From Hygrophila difformis (Eukaryota > Streptophyta > Magnoliopsida > Lamiales > Acanthaceae): 64,000 nt of DNA. Below are positions 11,201 to 21,629 of this stretch, piece after piece (position 1 is the first letter of the stretch; every line of letters starts with the position of its first letter). The position numbers and the translations under genes were made by a program. The stretch spans positions 27,707,977-27,771,976 of the forward strand of contig JAOANR010000012.1 in the NCBI GenBank assembly GCA_030278955.1, in the 5' to 3' direction. The notes under the pieces are model-generated. The model had not been told where the DNA came from, made no database searches, and worked only from the letters and a program-made list of their open reading frames with translations.

Positions 11201-14200
11201 TTACCTTCTCAAATATTCCGTGCCAGCCGCATCACTTGCCAAGAATTGAGTGACCATATCCGGCGGGAAAGCCCACGTTGTATAAAACTGCTCTGTTAAT
11301 GTAAGCTTTCGCGCAAGCGCACCCGCCACCGCATTCCCTTCACAAAATACATGACGAATCTGATACTTCCCTCACTTAATATGATCCCTCACTTCCTTTA
11401 TGATATGCCATAACCTATGTCGACAATTTACCACCTCAAGCACCAAACGAACAACTTCCAAAGAATCCAAAAAACAGCACCCTGCTGGAACCTCCAAACT
11501 AGCGGCCAATCTTAACACAAAAACCAAAGCAAGCAATTCCACCTTAAGGATTGGTCGCACGCCAACGTAGCCTCTACAACCTCCCTTCCAGGCACCATCA
11601 CCACCCCTACTTACTGCAGCAAAACCAGCTCTAATCGGCCCACTCAAGATACAACCATCAGAATGTAACACATTGCCGGCCACCTCAACATCTTTCCACC
11701 GAACCACCGTCAAGGGCCTCTCCCCGACGGCCGTGCTGCTGCTGCTGTCAATTGAAGCAGCAGGCTGTGGCCGCGATACATCAGGCTTCCCGGAGTCGTG
11801 CCCCATTCCGAAATAAACGGTCATTATGCTCACGCCATACAGTCCAAACAAACGCAACAAATTTCAACCCCTATACTCTTCACATCCACTCCAACCAATA
11901 CCTGTTATCCTCATAATCAAGTCCCTGGAGCTGCCGAAAGCAGTGCTGAGGAATCCCAACTCGGCGCCAAATTTCCTTCGCCCATGCACACGTAAATATC
12001 GCATGCACCCAGCTATCCTCCTGCTCGCCACATATGGAGCACAAAGGGGAACTTGCAAGGCCTCGGTGGCGACGAAGCAGGTTGCAAGGCAACGCATTAT
12101 GAGCAATGAGCCTGAAGAGAAGCCCCACCTTTTCCGGCATAGCTTGGCACCACATCCATTTCCAACCACCTCCTCCATTGGTCACCCTCGTAAGCCAGTG
12201 ATAAGCCGATTTTACGTAATACACACCCTTATTATCATATCTCCAATGTAGAATATCTAGCGCCCCTCATGTAAAAAAGGAGCAGGCATTCTCATGATTT
12301 TATCCCTCACCTCGTCCGGCAACATATACACTTTATCCAACTGCCAAGCCCCATCCACAACCACATCTTTCACCTTCAAATGAACATCAACATGATGAAC
12401 ATATGGCATAAATTCATTTAGGCATTGACCCTCCAACCACGGAAAAAACCATATCGAGCAATCACCACTCCCGATCTGAATGCCATAACCTGACGCTAAA
12501 CCCCCCCCTCCCCCACCAGCTTTGATCAAACTTTTCCAAAGTTTCGAACTTCTATAATGCTCCCTTGGAAATAATCCCTCTTCCAAATTATATTTATCCC
12601 GCATCACTTTCACCCATAACTTACTTGAATTCGCAACTAAATCCCATATCAACTTGCCAATCAGTGCCACATTCATCTCTCTGCTCCGTCTGATACCTAT
12701 CCCCCCCATCCAACAAGGCTGAGTGATCTTCTCCCAATTCACAAGATGCAAACCTCTATCCTGACTTCCCTTCCAAATCCACCTACGAACAATTTTGTCC
12801 ATCCGATTACAAACTGCTTTCGACATCAAATGGAGCTGCATGGTGTACACAGGTAGGGAATCGAGCACACTTCTAGCCAAAGTAATTCTCCCCGCCTTGT
12901 TCAACAGCACCGCAACCCATGCATCCAACCTAGCCTCCATCCGTCGAATTAAAGGGTCAAACTGCACCACCTTCATTCGCCCATGAATAATAAGGAAACC
13001 TAAATAATTCCCCAAATCCGAGACCACATCCACTCCAAGAAAAGTTTTCAGCCAGGTCTTCTCTAGTAGCGTCACCCAATCCGCACAAAAAGCACAAGAT
13101 TTTGATGCATTCATCTTAAGCCCTGCACGCGAACCAAAGCGTTCCAGAACCTCGGCCATACACCTTATACTACCTTCGTCTAATTCAGCACAGAATAATA
13201 AATCATTGTCAAACATAAGGTGCGAGATTCCCACTCCCCCTCGGCCGAGATGCACTGGCCTCCATCTCCCTCTATTCACTTCCTCCAATATCGTACGAGA
13301 CAACTTCTCCATAATAATGACAAATAAATATGGAGACAAAGGATCTCCCTGACGTCGCCCGCGCTTTGCTTTCACCATCCCAATGGGACTACCATTCCAT
13401 AAAATATAAAAACTCGCCGAGGACACACATGCCATGATTAATTCTCTATAACCCCTCGGCAACTCTAATTCCTCCAAGAAAGCCGCCAAGAAATCCCACC
13501 TCACCGTGTCGTACGCCTTGGCCAGATCAATCATAATAATTGTCGCCTTACTAGCATTTCGCGAACTCTCTATTGATGAAACCATCTCCTGCAATAGCAC
13601 ACCATTATTCCCCGTGCCTCTCCCGTAAAGAAACGCCGACTGAAAAGGACTGATAATTTCACATAAAATAGGCCGAAGACGCTGCACCAAAATTTTGGTA
13701 ACTAGTTTTAAGGTCACATAGCATAACATAAGTGGTCTGAATTGAACATTGTTCCGGTAACTAGTTTAAAAGTCACATTGCATAAAATAAGTGGTCTGAA
13801 TTGAACAATGTTCCTAGGCACCGCCACCTTCGAGAGTAAAACCATAAATGCATGACCCAACTCCCTTGGAAGCTGGCGACTTCTCACAATATTTACTACC
13901 ATATCTACCACACAGCTTTTTAATAGAGGCCAATAATCTTTAAAAAATGCAGCCGGGAAGCCATCCGGTCCCGGAGCTGCAAGTGATTTCATAGAAAACA
14001 TGGCCTCTTGCAAATTTTCCTCCGTGAACTCCTTCTCCAGGAGTTAATTGTGATCCTCCAAAATTGGTTCTAAATTTCCCAATTCCTCTCCCTCCCTATG
14101 CGGCACCTCCTGCCGGAAGAAATCCATAAAATGTTCAATCACATGGTGTTGCAACCGATCCGAATTTCCCTCCCAGGTCCCATCAGCCAGCTCCAGTCCA

Positions 14201-15332
14201 TAAATACTCATTCTCTTCCTATTCACCTTGGTTCGCGCATGAAAATATCGAGTATTACGATCACCAAGTCGAATCCATTTATCTCTAGATTTTTTATGCC
14301 AGAGTATCTCCTCTTCCATGAGAACCAATTCCAATTCCTTTTTTAATTCCCCCAACAACCGCCACATCCATGCCGAATCCACATGCACAAGCCTTTTCTC
14401 CACCCCCAAGATCCAATTTTTTAGTTTACGATTGCGCACCCGAATATTCCCAAATACCTCCTCATTAAAGATCAACGATTTTGCCTGGATCCCTGAAAGT
14501 ATAGCTCGGCAGTCTCCACATCCACTCTCCATGCCATCATGGACAACTTGTTTATATGCTTGATGAGTACCCCAAATCGCTTCCCATCGAAAAGGCGGCC
14601 TCATGCAATGGCGAATACGATCCCTACATTTAAGTTGCAGCGGGCAGTGGTCCGAACCGAGCCTTGGTAGATACACAATACGCCCCTCCCCAAATTTCTC
14701 CATCCATGCCAAATTCGCCATGCCACGGTCAAGCCTCTTACTAATTCGCTTGCCCTCTTCGGCCGATCGTGACCGAGTAAATTCCGGTCCGAATGATGGT
14801 AAAGATAACAGTTGACAATGATTGAGAACCTCTCGGAGCTCAACCGCCCTGTCATGCAGAAATACACCTCCCGACACCTCATGTTTCGCCACGATCTCAT
14901 TCCAATCCCCGACTATAACCCATGGTCGATCCATGCTGTTCACAAGCTGCTTTAACACTTCTTAATTATGTTTTCTCCTTTGGTAATTTGGGTCAGCGTA
15001 GAGTGCAGTAAACGTCCAAGCCACTAGCCCCAAGGATAATTCGATCGTGATCATTTTATCATGCACCACCATAACAGATATTGCACAAGTAATTTGGCGT
15101 ACTTGAAGTATCCAAATACCACCCCCATACCAACTGCTTCCTAAATGTACACGGGGACATACCCCATCCGTACAAAGAAACTCCTTGTCCTCTCAAAAGC
15201 ACCCCGAGGTTCTAAGACACAAAATATATCCGGTCTAGGTTCACACAAGAGCTCACTCACTCACCGTTAACCGGTGCGACTCATTATTCCACACACATTC
15301 CATACAATAATCGAATAATCGCGGAAATCCAT
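11201..15332 (-). pseudogene. LINE ORF2 (endonuclease, RT, RNase H), disrupted
   Basis: ORF2 starts at the ATG at 15332 (MDFRDYSIIVWNVCG, matching the start of the intact copy at 48-52 kb). It ends with TAA at 11201-11203 after the conserved FYTTWAFPPDMV tail. Stops follow soon after the start and recur near 15.13 and 15.07 kb. Longer open segments remain at 14958-14044 (endonuclease C-terminal part and linker), 13729-12257 (RT), 12224-11880 (zf-RVT) and 11860-11372 (RNase H). The RT active site that should read FADD reads FDND (13202-13213). A 59-bp tandem duplication at 13698-13815 adds a frame break. A dead copy. Confidence 0.9.
13698..13815. repeat. 59-bp tandem duplication inside LINE ORF2
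   Basis: Two adjacent units, 13698-13756 and 13757-13815, begin GTAACTAGTTT and end GAACATTGTTCCG / GAACAATGTTCCT, with a few substitutions. The duplication lies just upstream of the RT core and separates the 490-aa open segment from the preceding 99-aa one. Confidence 0.85.
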
Positions 15333-15367
15333 AAATAAATATATAAAGTGTAGAGAAAACCTTGACA

Positions 15368-16755
15368 TTAAGACCATATACTTGCATCATCCGCATCTTG
15401 CCAAGTTTCCTCCACTTTCGACTCATCATCCGTGTCATTACTTCCACTTCCGTTCTCACCAACATTTGTTAACAGTAAAAATCCCCCCGCCGGTCGCCTC
15501 AGCCCCTGGCCAGACAACCGTGCACCACTGCCTGCCTGGATCGAACCCTCACTATCCGAGGACTCCTCTCGCCTTGGCCGTTTCAATCCACCACCCTTAT
15601 AGTTCACCACATTAGCCCCTCGGCTGCTAGATGCCCCCAGATTTGGCATGGCGATGACAAGCTCTTTACCTTTATGTGCCACTATATTATCCCTTTCATC
15701 CGTAGCTGAAGGCTTCACAACCTCCTGGTCTCCATCCGGCATTACCTTTCCCTTATCCCTCGGTTTCCGGGGACCCCGATTCCGTCTTTGAGTAACAACC
15801 ATCCAATCTCCAAATATTTCCTCACCCTCTGGCAGCCCACCCTCCTGTGTCCGTACTCCAACCACATCTGGCATTCCCACATCCTCCTTATCCCCGCCTA
15901 CAACCTTCCCCGCCTAGCACGCTTCAGGGTGTTCAACATCCGCAGCGTTAACCAGCGTACAATCTCTTGCAAAATGTCCATAGTAACCACACTTAGCGCA
16001 TATGAGATGCAAACCCTCATATGACACTGTATGCCATTGGCCATTCACTTTCATCCGACCAACTACGGGTTGCTTCAAATCCATGGCCACACACATCCTT
16101 GCAAATCGCCCCTTAGAAGACAAACTAGTACTCGAATCAAATTTAACCTCATCGCTCACTCTAGATGCAATCGCCCACAAAATATCCTCCCTATATCTGT
16201 GCATAGGCAAATCATTAATCCGTGCCCAAACTAGGGTTTTATTGACCTGTGTCGTTTTTTGATCAAAGTCGCAAGTTCATGGCATAATCGCTAGGTAGTG
16301 ATCAAATAGAATCCATGGTCCCCCATTCACCACACGCTCTCTGTCCGCAACCTCATCAAACTTTACTATGAAACAGTCATATCCGACATCAATCAACGCC
16401 ATCTCATCCTTTACTTTCCACAACCGTTTCAAGCGGTTCTTCAGCGCCATATAGCCGACCTTGTTCCCTAATGGTTTTAATGACTAGAGCATCCTCCCAT
16501 AACCGGCCCGCCTCAGCATCAATATGCTCATCAATAATAAACTCAGGAAGACAATGTTTGTTCCCAACAAAACTCTTCTTCACCGGCTTTTCCGCCAAAA
16601 AGATCACGAGTCGGGAATTTCCTTGCGCCTGACGTATTCGTCTCAGTGCCCTTATTCAAAATCTCCGCAAAAGATCTAGTCTTGCCTCCAGGATCATGTT
16701 GTGCCGCTGTTGGAACCGAGTTCGCCGCCGCCGTGCTTGCAGAAAACCTATTCAT
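15368..16755 (-). pseudogene. LINE ORF1 (gag-like, zinc knuckle), frameshifted
   Basis: ORF1 runs from the ATG at 16755 (MNRFSASTAAANSVPTAAQH) to a stop at 15368 after DADDASIWS. Reading moves through at least three frames (16755-16543, 16607-16404, 16210-15914, 15880-15368). A CCHC knuckle, CAKCGYYGHFARDC, at 15959-16000 marks the nucleic-acid-binding part. The acidic C-terminus with KRPRREESSDSE is shared with the ORF1 remnant at 52.1-52.3 kb. In this LINE class ORF1 binds the element RNA in the ribonucleoprotein. Confidence 0.8.
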
Positions 16756-16811
16756 GATTAATGCTTTTGAGCTCTTTGAGCAAGAGGAAAAAAAATACTT
16801 AGAATAGTTTT

Positions 16812-17355
16812 GAATAATTATATTTGATGTTAAGATTTAAAATTAAAATTTATATGATAGACTTTGAAAACTAAAAGTCGAGAAAAAATTCATACATAAC
16901 TTAAAGTTTAAAGTTAAAAGTTAAAATTAAGCACTTATTTTTTTTGGGTAAGCAAAATTAAGCACTTATTGAAATTATTATTTTCTATATATATTTTTTA
17001 AAACTACATATGTATTTTAAAATTTAAATGTAAACACTAATGTCTCTTCTATATATATTTTTTTTAAAACTACATTTGTATTTTAAAAGTTAAATGTAAA
17101 CACTAATGTCTCATTTTGACTTTTGATACTGGTCATTAATCAATATTGACCTAATGATACTACAATAGTATAAAAAAAGAAATATAGTCAAGTTCGATCT
17201 TGTTAGATTTGTCTAGTTGTGTAGTTTTAGAATATACTTCATTTTATGTAATTTTTACTTCTACACATTTTAAGATATCATCCGTTACATAAATGCATTG
17301 GATTGTGTGTCCAAAAGTTTTGAGACATAAATAATGGGACAGAGGGAGTAGTAAC
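16812..17355. other. AT-rich DNA with the right end of a MITE
   Basis: A near-duplicate pair lies around 16985-17115: two copies of a block with CTATATATATTTTTT..AAAACTACAT and AATGTAAACACTAATGTCTC. A MITE-type right end, GGGACAGAGGGAGTA, closes at 17350. Its left end is not clear. Confidence 0.5.
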
Positions 17356-17501
17356 TACTCATTCGGTTCCATTTAACTTGTCTTTTTTGATTTATGCACA
17401 CAATTTAATGCATTTTTAAACCATTAATATATCAAAATATTAACAACAAAAAATTATGTAAAATATATATTTTAAAACTACATGATTATACAATTCTAAT
17501 A

Positions 17502-18247
17502 GGTATGCGTTGTGGTGCGGATTGAATTCATCTGTACCGTGCGGACACCACTCTTCGGCCGTTGATAAATTTCATCATCTAACGGTTGAGATCATTTGTA
17601 GGGTTATTTTGGTAATTTTATTTGTTAGGTATTCTAGTATGTTGAATTCGCAACATATGATATAAAATTCAACAACATGACATACACAACTCAGCGACGG
17701 AGCCAATCCAATTCAGTGACATTATCATGTTCGTATCAGCGACGTTTGAAGTTCATTGTGATTTTAAACGAATCTCAGCGACGAGCCTTCTCACGAGTCA
17801 GCGACATGACCAATAGAATTTAGCGATATGTGATACGCAATTCAACGACATTATTGTATTCATTTCAGCGACACAAATTTATACATTTTCAGCGACATAG
17901 TTCTGTGCATTTGAACGCATCTCAGCGACATAGCCCACACAATTCAGCGACATGGCATATGTAAATTCAGTGACAACGCTGACACAATTCAGCGACTTGA
18001 TATAGAACCGCTCAATAATATGCTATAGTATATTTCAGCGATATATTTATTCATACCTCATTGACATGTTATGCATATCTCAGCGACATAATAGAGTATT
18101 TTCAGCGACATAGTAAATGAAGAAATAATTACACATTTTTTTTTAAATTTTACCCTTTTGAATTTATAGCCGTTAGATCTAATTCAACGGCCAAGAATGA
18201 AGTTCGTACCGTACTTTCAAATTTTTATCCGCACCATAACCGTTCCC
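17502..18247. mobile_element. MULE-like non-autonomous element carrying a CAGCGAC array
   Basis: It is flanked by a 9-bp direct repeat ATTCTAATA (17493-17501 and 18248-18256), the size typical of Mutator-like elements. The ends are long imperfect inverted repeats: GGTATGCGTTGTGGTGCGGA on the left; on the right, read in reverse complement, GGGAACGGTTATGGTGCGGA. Deeper shared blocks include GTACCGTGCGGAC against GTACGGTACGAAC, and CGGCCGTTGA against GGCCGTTGAA. There is no ORF. The interior (17668-18112) is an array of a short motif. Autonomous relatives are not in this window. Confidence 0.75.
17668..18112 (+). repeat. Array of degenerate TTCAGCGACAT motifs, period 21-24 nt
   Basis: About 18 copies run in one direction. 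Approximate starts: 17668, 17690, 17712, 17736, 17774, 17798, 17819, 17841, 17864, 17888, 17922, 17943, 17967, 17988, 18034, 18058, 18080, 18101. Most steps are 21-24 nt, with occasional 34-38 and one near 46 (about twice 23). The core is (T/C)TCAGCGACAT; bases between cores are not conserved. It is not protein-coding and not a CRISPR array, because the repeated part is short and degenerate. Confidence 0.8.
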
Positions 18248-18537
18248 ATTCTAATAAGACTCAAATTGACTATTTTTTCCAAATATATACTAGCAATAAA
18301 AATAAATTAAAGTTAAATAAAGAACCATATCAAAAAGTCAAACATGACAATTTAGCTGGGACTGGGATGGAGGGAGTACAATACTAGCATAATACGGAGT
18401 ATATGAGTTACTAGTACTAGGATAATAGGAGTACAAGCAAAAAGAAAAGTATTTAAACAAATTACATACGATAAAGATAGTGCAATTTAAGTTCTAAGGA
18501 ACAAATTTACAAGACCATCATTTGATGGGAATTTAAT

Positions 18538-18775
18538 ACTCATGTCTCCCATTAATTCTATTCCGAAATTTTTGGACATGCAGTCCAATGTATTTGTTCA
18601 ACAATTAATATTTTAAAATATGTATAAGTAAAAATTCTAAAATTATGTGAAAAAATGAAATGCAACAAGATTCCACTCGATTATATTTTTCTTATATAAA
18701 TACAACAATAAGTTAGGTCAAACTTATGTGTAAGAAGTCCAAATAGGACACAATAAGCAGGACGGAGGGAGTACT
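18538..18775. mobile_element. Diverged TACTCC-type MITE
   Basis: The left end (ACTCATGTCTCCCATTAATTC) is diverged. The right end is clear: GGACGGAGGGAGTA near 18775. The interior CAAGATTCCACTCGATTATATTT matches the family's common segment. Confidence 0.55.
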
Positions 18776-19618
18776 TAGAGTATGTTCTGCACGCAACTTA
18801 TGATAGCTTTTGGTAGCTTTTAATTTTATATTAAAATTGTAGCTCCGTTATGCACACTAACTTTTGAGGATTGTACCGGCAATTTAAAACTCTATAAATA
18901 GAAGCTGCCTAAGGTTGCATTAAAAAAAAAAAACTAGCAAACTTATTTATGTCCAGTTACAATTTAAATCCAATAACCAACCCATTACCCAATAGTGCCT
19001 ACATAAATATGTCATTTTATAAATTTTAATTAATAAAACTGACAACTACAACTTCCTACAGCTCCAGCCCGCAGCTACATTCATAGCTACAACTCCGTGT
19101 GCATAACAGACCCTTAATAGTAGCAATTCAATAATTTTACTTTTTTCTATCAACTTCCAATTTTGTATTTAGATATTTTTTTTGTGGGTATTCCCATGCC
19201 ATATTGGGCCTAAGTCTGTATTTAGGTACTTTGATTAATCTAAATTATGCAATCTCAACATCTATATAAATCAACTTTATTTGCGGCGACTGTCCGATAA
19301 AACATGACATTGACAACCCTGGCCAAGATGAGGTCACCTGGCTTCCTCCGGCCACCATCTCCATGATACTCTTCCAGTGTGTTGCCAGGACTCTATACCC
19401 TACTTAGGGCATATTTTGTTAGACTTATTTTTTCGAACTTGTTAGTTTTTTCTTATTAAGTATATTAGATTAGACTAGATTGAAAACGGAATCAAATCGG
19501 ATCAGAAAATTATACCAAACAAAAAAAGGAAAAAAAAAAGAAAGAAAATAAAACAAATTGAATCAAAGACTAGAACGAATCAAACCAGACTAAACTAGAA
19601 GGAATCATATTAGATCAG
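18776..19618. other. Intergenic DNA with a GATCAG/ACTAGA-rich tail
   Basis: 18776-19430 is AT-rich, with GTTCTGCACGCAACTT near 18785 and TGTGTGCATAACAGACC near 19100, possibly the edges of an undelimited element. 19440-19618 repeats GACTAGATT, GGATCAGA and AACTAGAAGG variants like those at 5200-5440. No gene is visible. Confidence 0.45.
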
Positions 19619-20460
19619 TTTTTTTTTTTTTTTTTTTTTTTGTAAAGCCGAAACCAGAAAACAAGGATAAAAGAAGAAAAGGAAAATAAACAAAGGACCT
19701 GCCAGGCAGGCTGATTACAGAAACACAAACTATAGGGCCTAATCACCGGGGGAAACAAACCCCTAAGTCATCCGCATCCACCTCTACTCGGACAAAGTTG
19801 GGGGGGGGGGGGGGGGAAGCCCACGTGGTGAAGAAGTCTTCAATGGACGCTACGTGTTTGGCAAGTTTATCCGCCATCTTGTTACCTTCCCGGAGTACAT
19901 GATGGATAGTGCAAAATTCGAAAGCAGCCTTGGCCTCTCTGATCCTAGCAATGACAGCAGCACAGGGGTGATATCTTGGCTCTCTGTCCACAAGTCCGAT
20001 TACTGTGAACGAATCAGAATAAACACAGACCATTTTGACTCCTTGGTTAGCCACAAATTCCAAGCCGACCGCCAACGCATTAGCCTCTTCAAATATGGTG
20101 GTGTTGTGCCCCAAGAAACCACTTCCCCCTCCAAGCCAGATCCTATCCTTATTCCTGGTGATAAATCCAAAACCAGTCCGGCCCGGATTGCCAAGACTAC
20201 TGCCATCCACGTGCAAGATGGTATCCGTGGACCCTTCTTCATTCTAATGGACCATGCGAGGCATGGGCGGTCCGTAAGCCTGCTGCCCACCAGCTCGGAT
20301 CACTTCTTCATTGAGATTGAGGATTTCTCGTTTAAGGTACCACATCGATTGATTTTTACCTCTAAAAATCCGAGCGTTTCTCTCAGTCAAGACCCCCCAA
20401 GAGGGCCACCACAAAAATGCTCCCATAAACCTTAATCATCCCTTGAATGAGTCCAGAACC
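19619..20460 (-). mobile_element. 5'-truncated LINE fragment (RNase H end)
   Basis: A T23 run at 19619-19641 is the poly(A) tail of a minus-strand copy. The longest open segment (20216-19743) encodes an RNase H domain: HVDGSSLGNPGRTGFGFITR, then a CVYSDSFTVIGL aspartate motif, HHVLREGNKMADKLA and a FFTTWASPPPPP tail. Upstream, frameshifted sequence to about 20440 matches the RT-RNase H linker (TERNARIFRG). The poly-proline tail is coded by a G17 run (19800-19816). The 5' break near 20460 is approximate and no target duplication was found. Closest in style to the 52.5-57.0 kb family B. Confidence 0.8.
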
Positions 20461-21629
20461 AATGTGTTGAGACCAAGAGAACATACCCTACCAACTCTCA
20501 ATCCTAAACATAATCCAATTATCAATGAAAGATATAAAAAGTAGTCATCCTCTTCCAGCAACAACTGCATTCACATCATTTCCTTAACGTCCTCCCTATT
20601 TTAAACAATGTTCTTTCTATGCTTATTGTAGCAGCTTCATTCTTTTAAAGGCACTTTACAAATCAACATAGTTTACATGTGCAAAACCAAGTGACTTGTG
20701 CAAGACATGTTTGGATAGACTTTTTTTTAAAGATTTTATGAATTTGCTTATGGAAAAATATTATTGGAATTAAAAGTGTGTTTGTATTGGTTTTTGGTAA
20801 AAAAACAAAAACTAGTCCATCCACACACTTTTAACTATAAAAGTGGTTTGATTAAAATCTAATCCAAACACCAAAATAGTTTGCTATTACATTTGACATC
20901 TCCTTCTATTTTTACTACTACTACTACTACTAATTATATAAGGATATAAGTAACCTATCCAAACTACCCAAACTCGCCTGTTGAAATTTTTTTATCATGT
21001 TTAACATAATTAAGAATAAAATTGGAGGGGACGTCCTCTAACTTCTCACCTTATAGAGTTTGTAAGACTGTACAAATGAGTTCAAGTGTTATGATAATAT
21101 AACAAATTCGTAAAATAAAGCATAGAAAAAAGGTTTTGGTGGCAGAATTATAAATAAAATTATAAATGTGCGATTATTTTTTTGGTAATACAAATGAAAG
21201 ATATAAATAACGGGGTTATCAAAAAAAAAAAATATAAAAAGTTATAAAAAAAAAACGATATAAATAACGGGTAATTATAGTATTGTAAATTAATTATTTT
21301 TTTTTTAAAAAAAAAAGAAAAAGAAAAAGAAAACAGAAGTTTTACTTTAACAAAACAAAAAATCGCACGAATAAAATCGATGACGGATGCCATGGGAAAA
21401 AAGTGGCATTTGAACTCTAATTTCAGAGCCTTAAAACGGTTAAACCCTAACCCCTAAATCCATAGAAGTATTACGTAGCGCTCGTTTTCCGATATTCCCT
21501 CCTCCGCATCGCCGCCGCCGGTCGAAATTCGTCTCTCCGCGCTCTGATTCTCATTGCGATCTCCATCATCCCCATGAATTAGGCCTGTAAGTTTCATAGG
21601 AACTTTTCTCTCATTGAGGTCATATTGAA
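20461..21629. other. Intergenic DNA and mS34 upstream region
   Basis: AT-rich spacer with an (ACT)n run near 20920. A possible PIF-like unit lies around 20700-20880 (GTTTGGATAGAC on the left, AATCCAAACACC on the right), not firmly delimited. From about 21430 it becomes the promoter and 5'UTR of the mS34 gene. Confidence 0.45.
21442..21450 (+). promoter_or_regulatory. telo-box (AAACCCTAA) upstream of mS34
   Basis: AAACCCTAA lies about 180 bp upstream of the start codon. Telo-boxes are known in promoters of plant ribosomal-protein and other translation-related genes active in dividing cells, which suits this gene. The functional role here is inferred. Confidence 0.6.

Larger units (their letters stand above)
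11099..16798 (-). mobile_element. Full-length L1-type LINE, family A copy 1
   Basis: The copy lies on the minus strand. Its poly(A) tail appears as T21 at 11099-11119. ORF1 begins at 16755, only about 45 bases from the 5' end. It is bounded by a 13-bp target duplication TTAGAATAGTTTT (11090-11102, overlapping the tail, and 16799-16811). The order is short 5'UTR, ORF1 with a zinc knuckle, ORF2 with endonuclease, reverse transcriptase and RNase H, then poly(A). At about 5.7 kb it is the only copy here with both ends intact, but both ORFs are broken. Confidence 0.9.
17356..18378. mobile_element. TACTCC-type MITE split by a MULE-like element
   Basis: The left end TACTCATTCGGTTCC is at 17356 and the right end GGATGGAGGGAGTA closes at 18378. 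The unit resembles the MITE at 38228-38491 (AACTTGTC near the left end, CAAACATGAC near the right). The 746-bp element at 17502-18247 interrupts it, with the target sequence ATTCTAATA duplicated on each side. Confidence 0.65.

Noticed and set aside
11826..12251. Plus-strand ORFs of 65-141 codons across LINE regions (also 19854-20435, 48461-49037, 51392-51790)
   Set aside because: They are antisense shadows of LINE ORF2 with no domain of their own.
17668..18112. Possible CRISPR-like array
   Set aside because: The repeats are only about 11 nt, degenerate, and lie in a transposon of a plant nuclear genome; no cas-like genes.
17502..18247. CACTA element with subterminal transposase-binding repeats
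   Set aside because: Ends are not CACTA, the flanking duplication is 9 bp and not 3, and motifs fill the interior in one direction instead of flanking both ends inverted.
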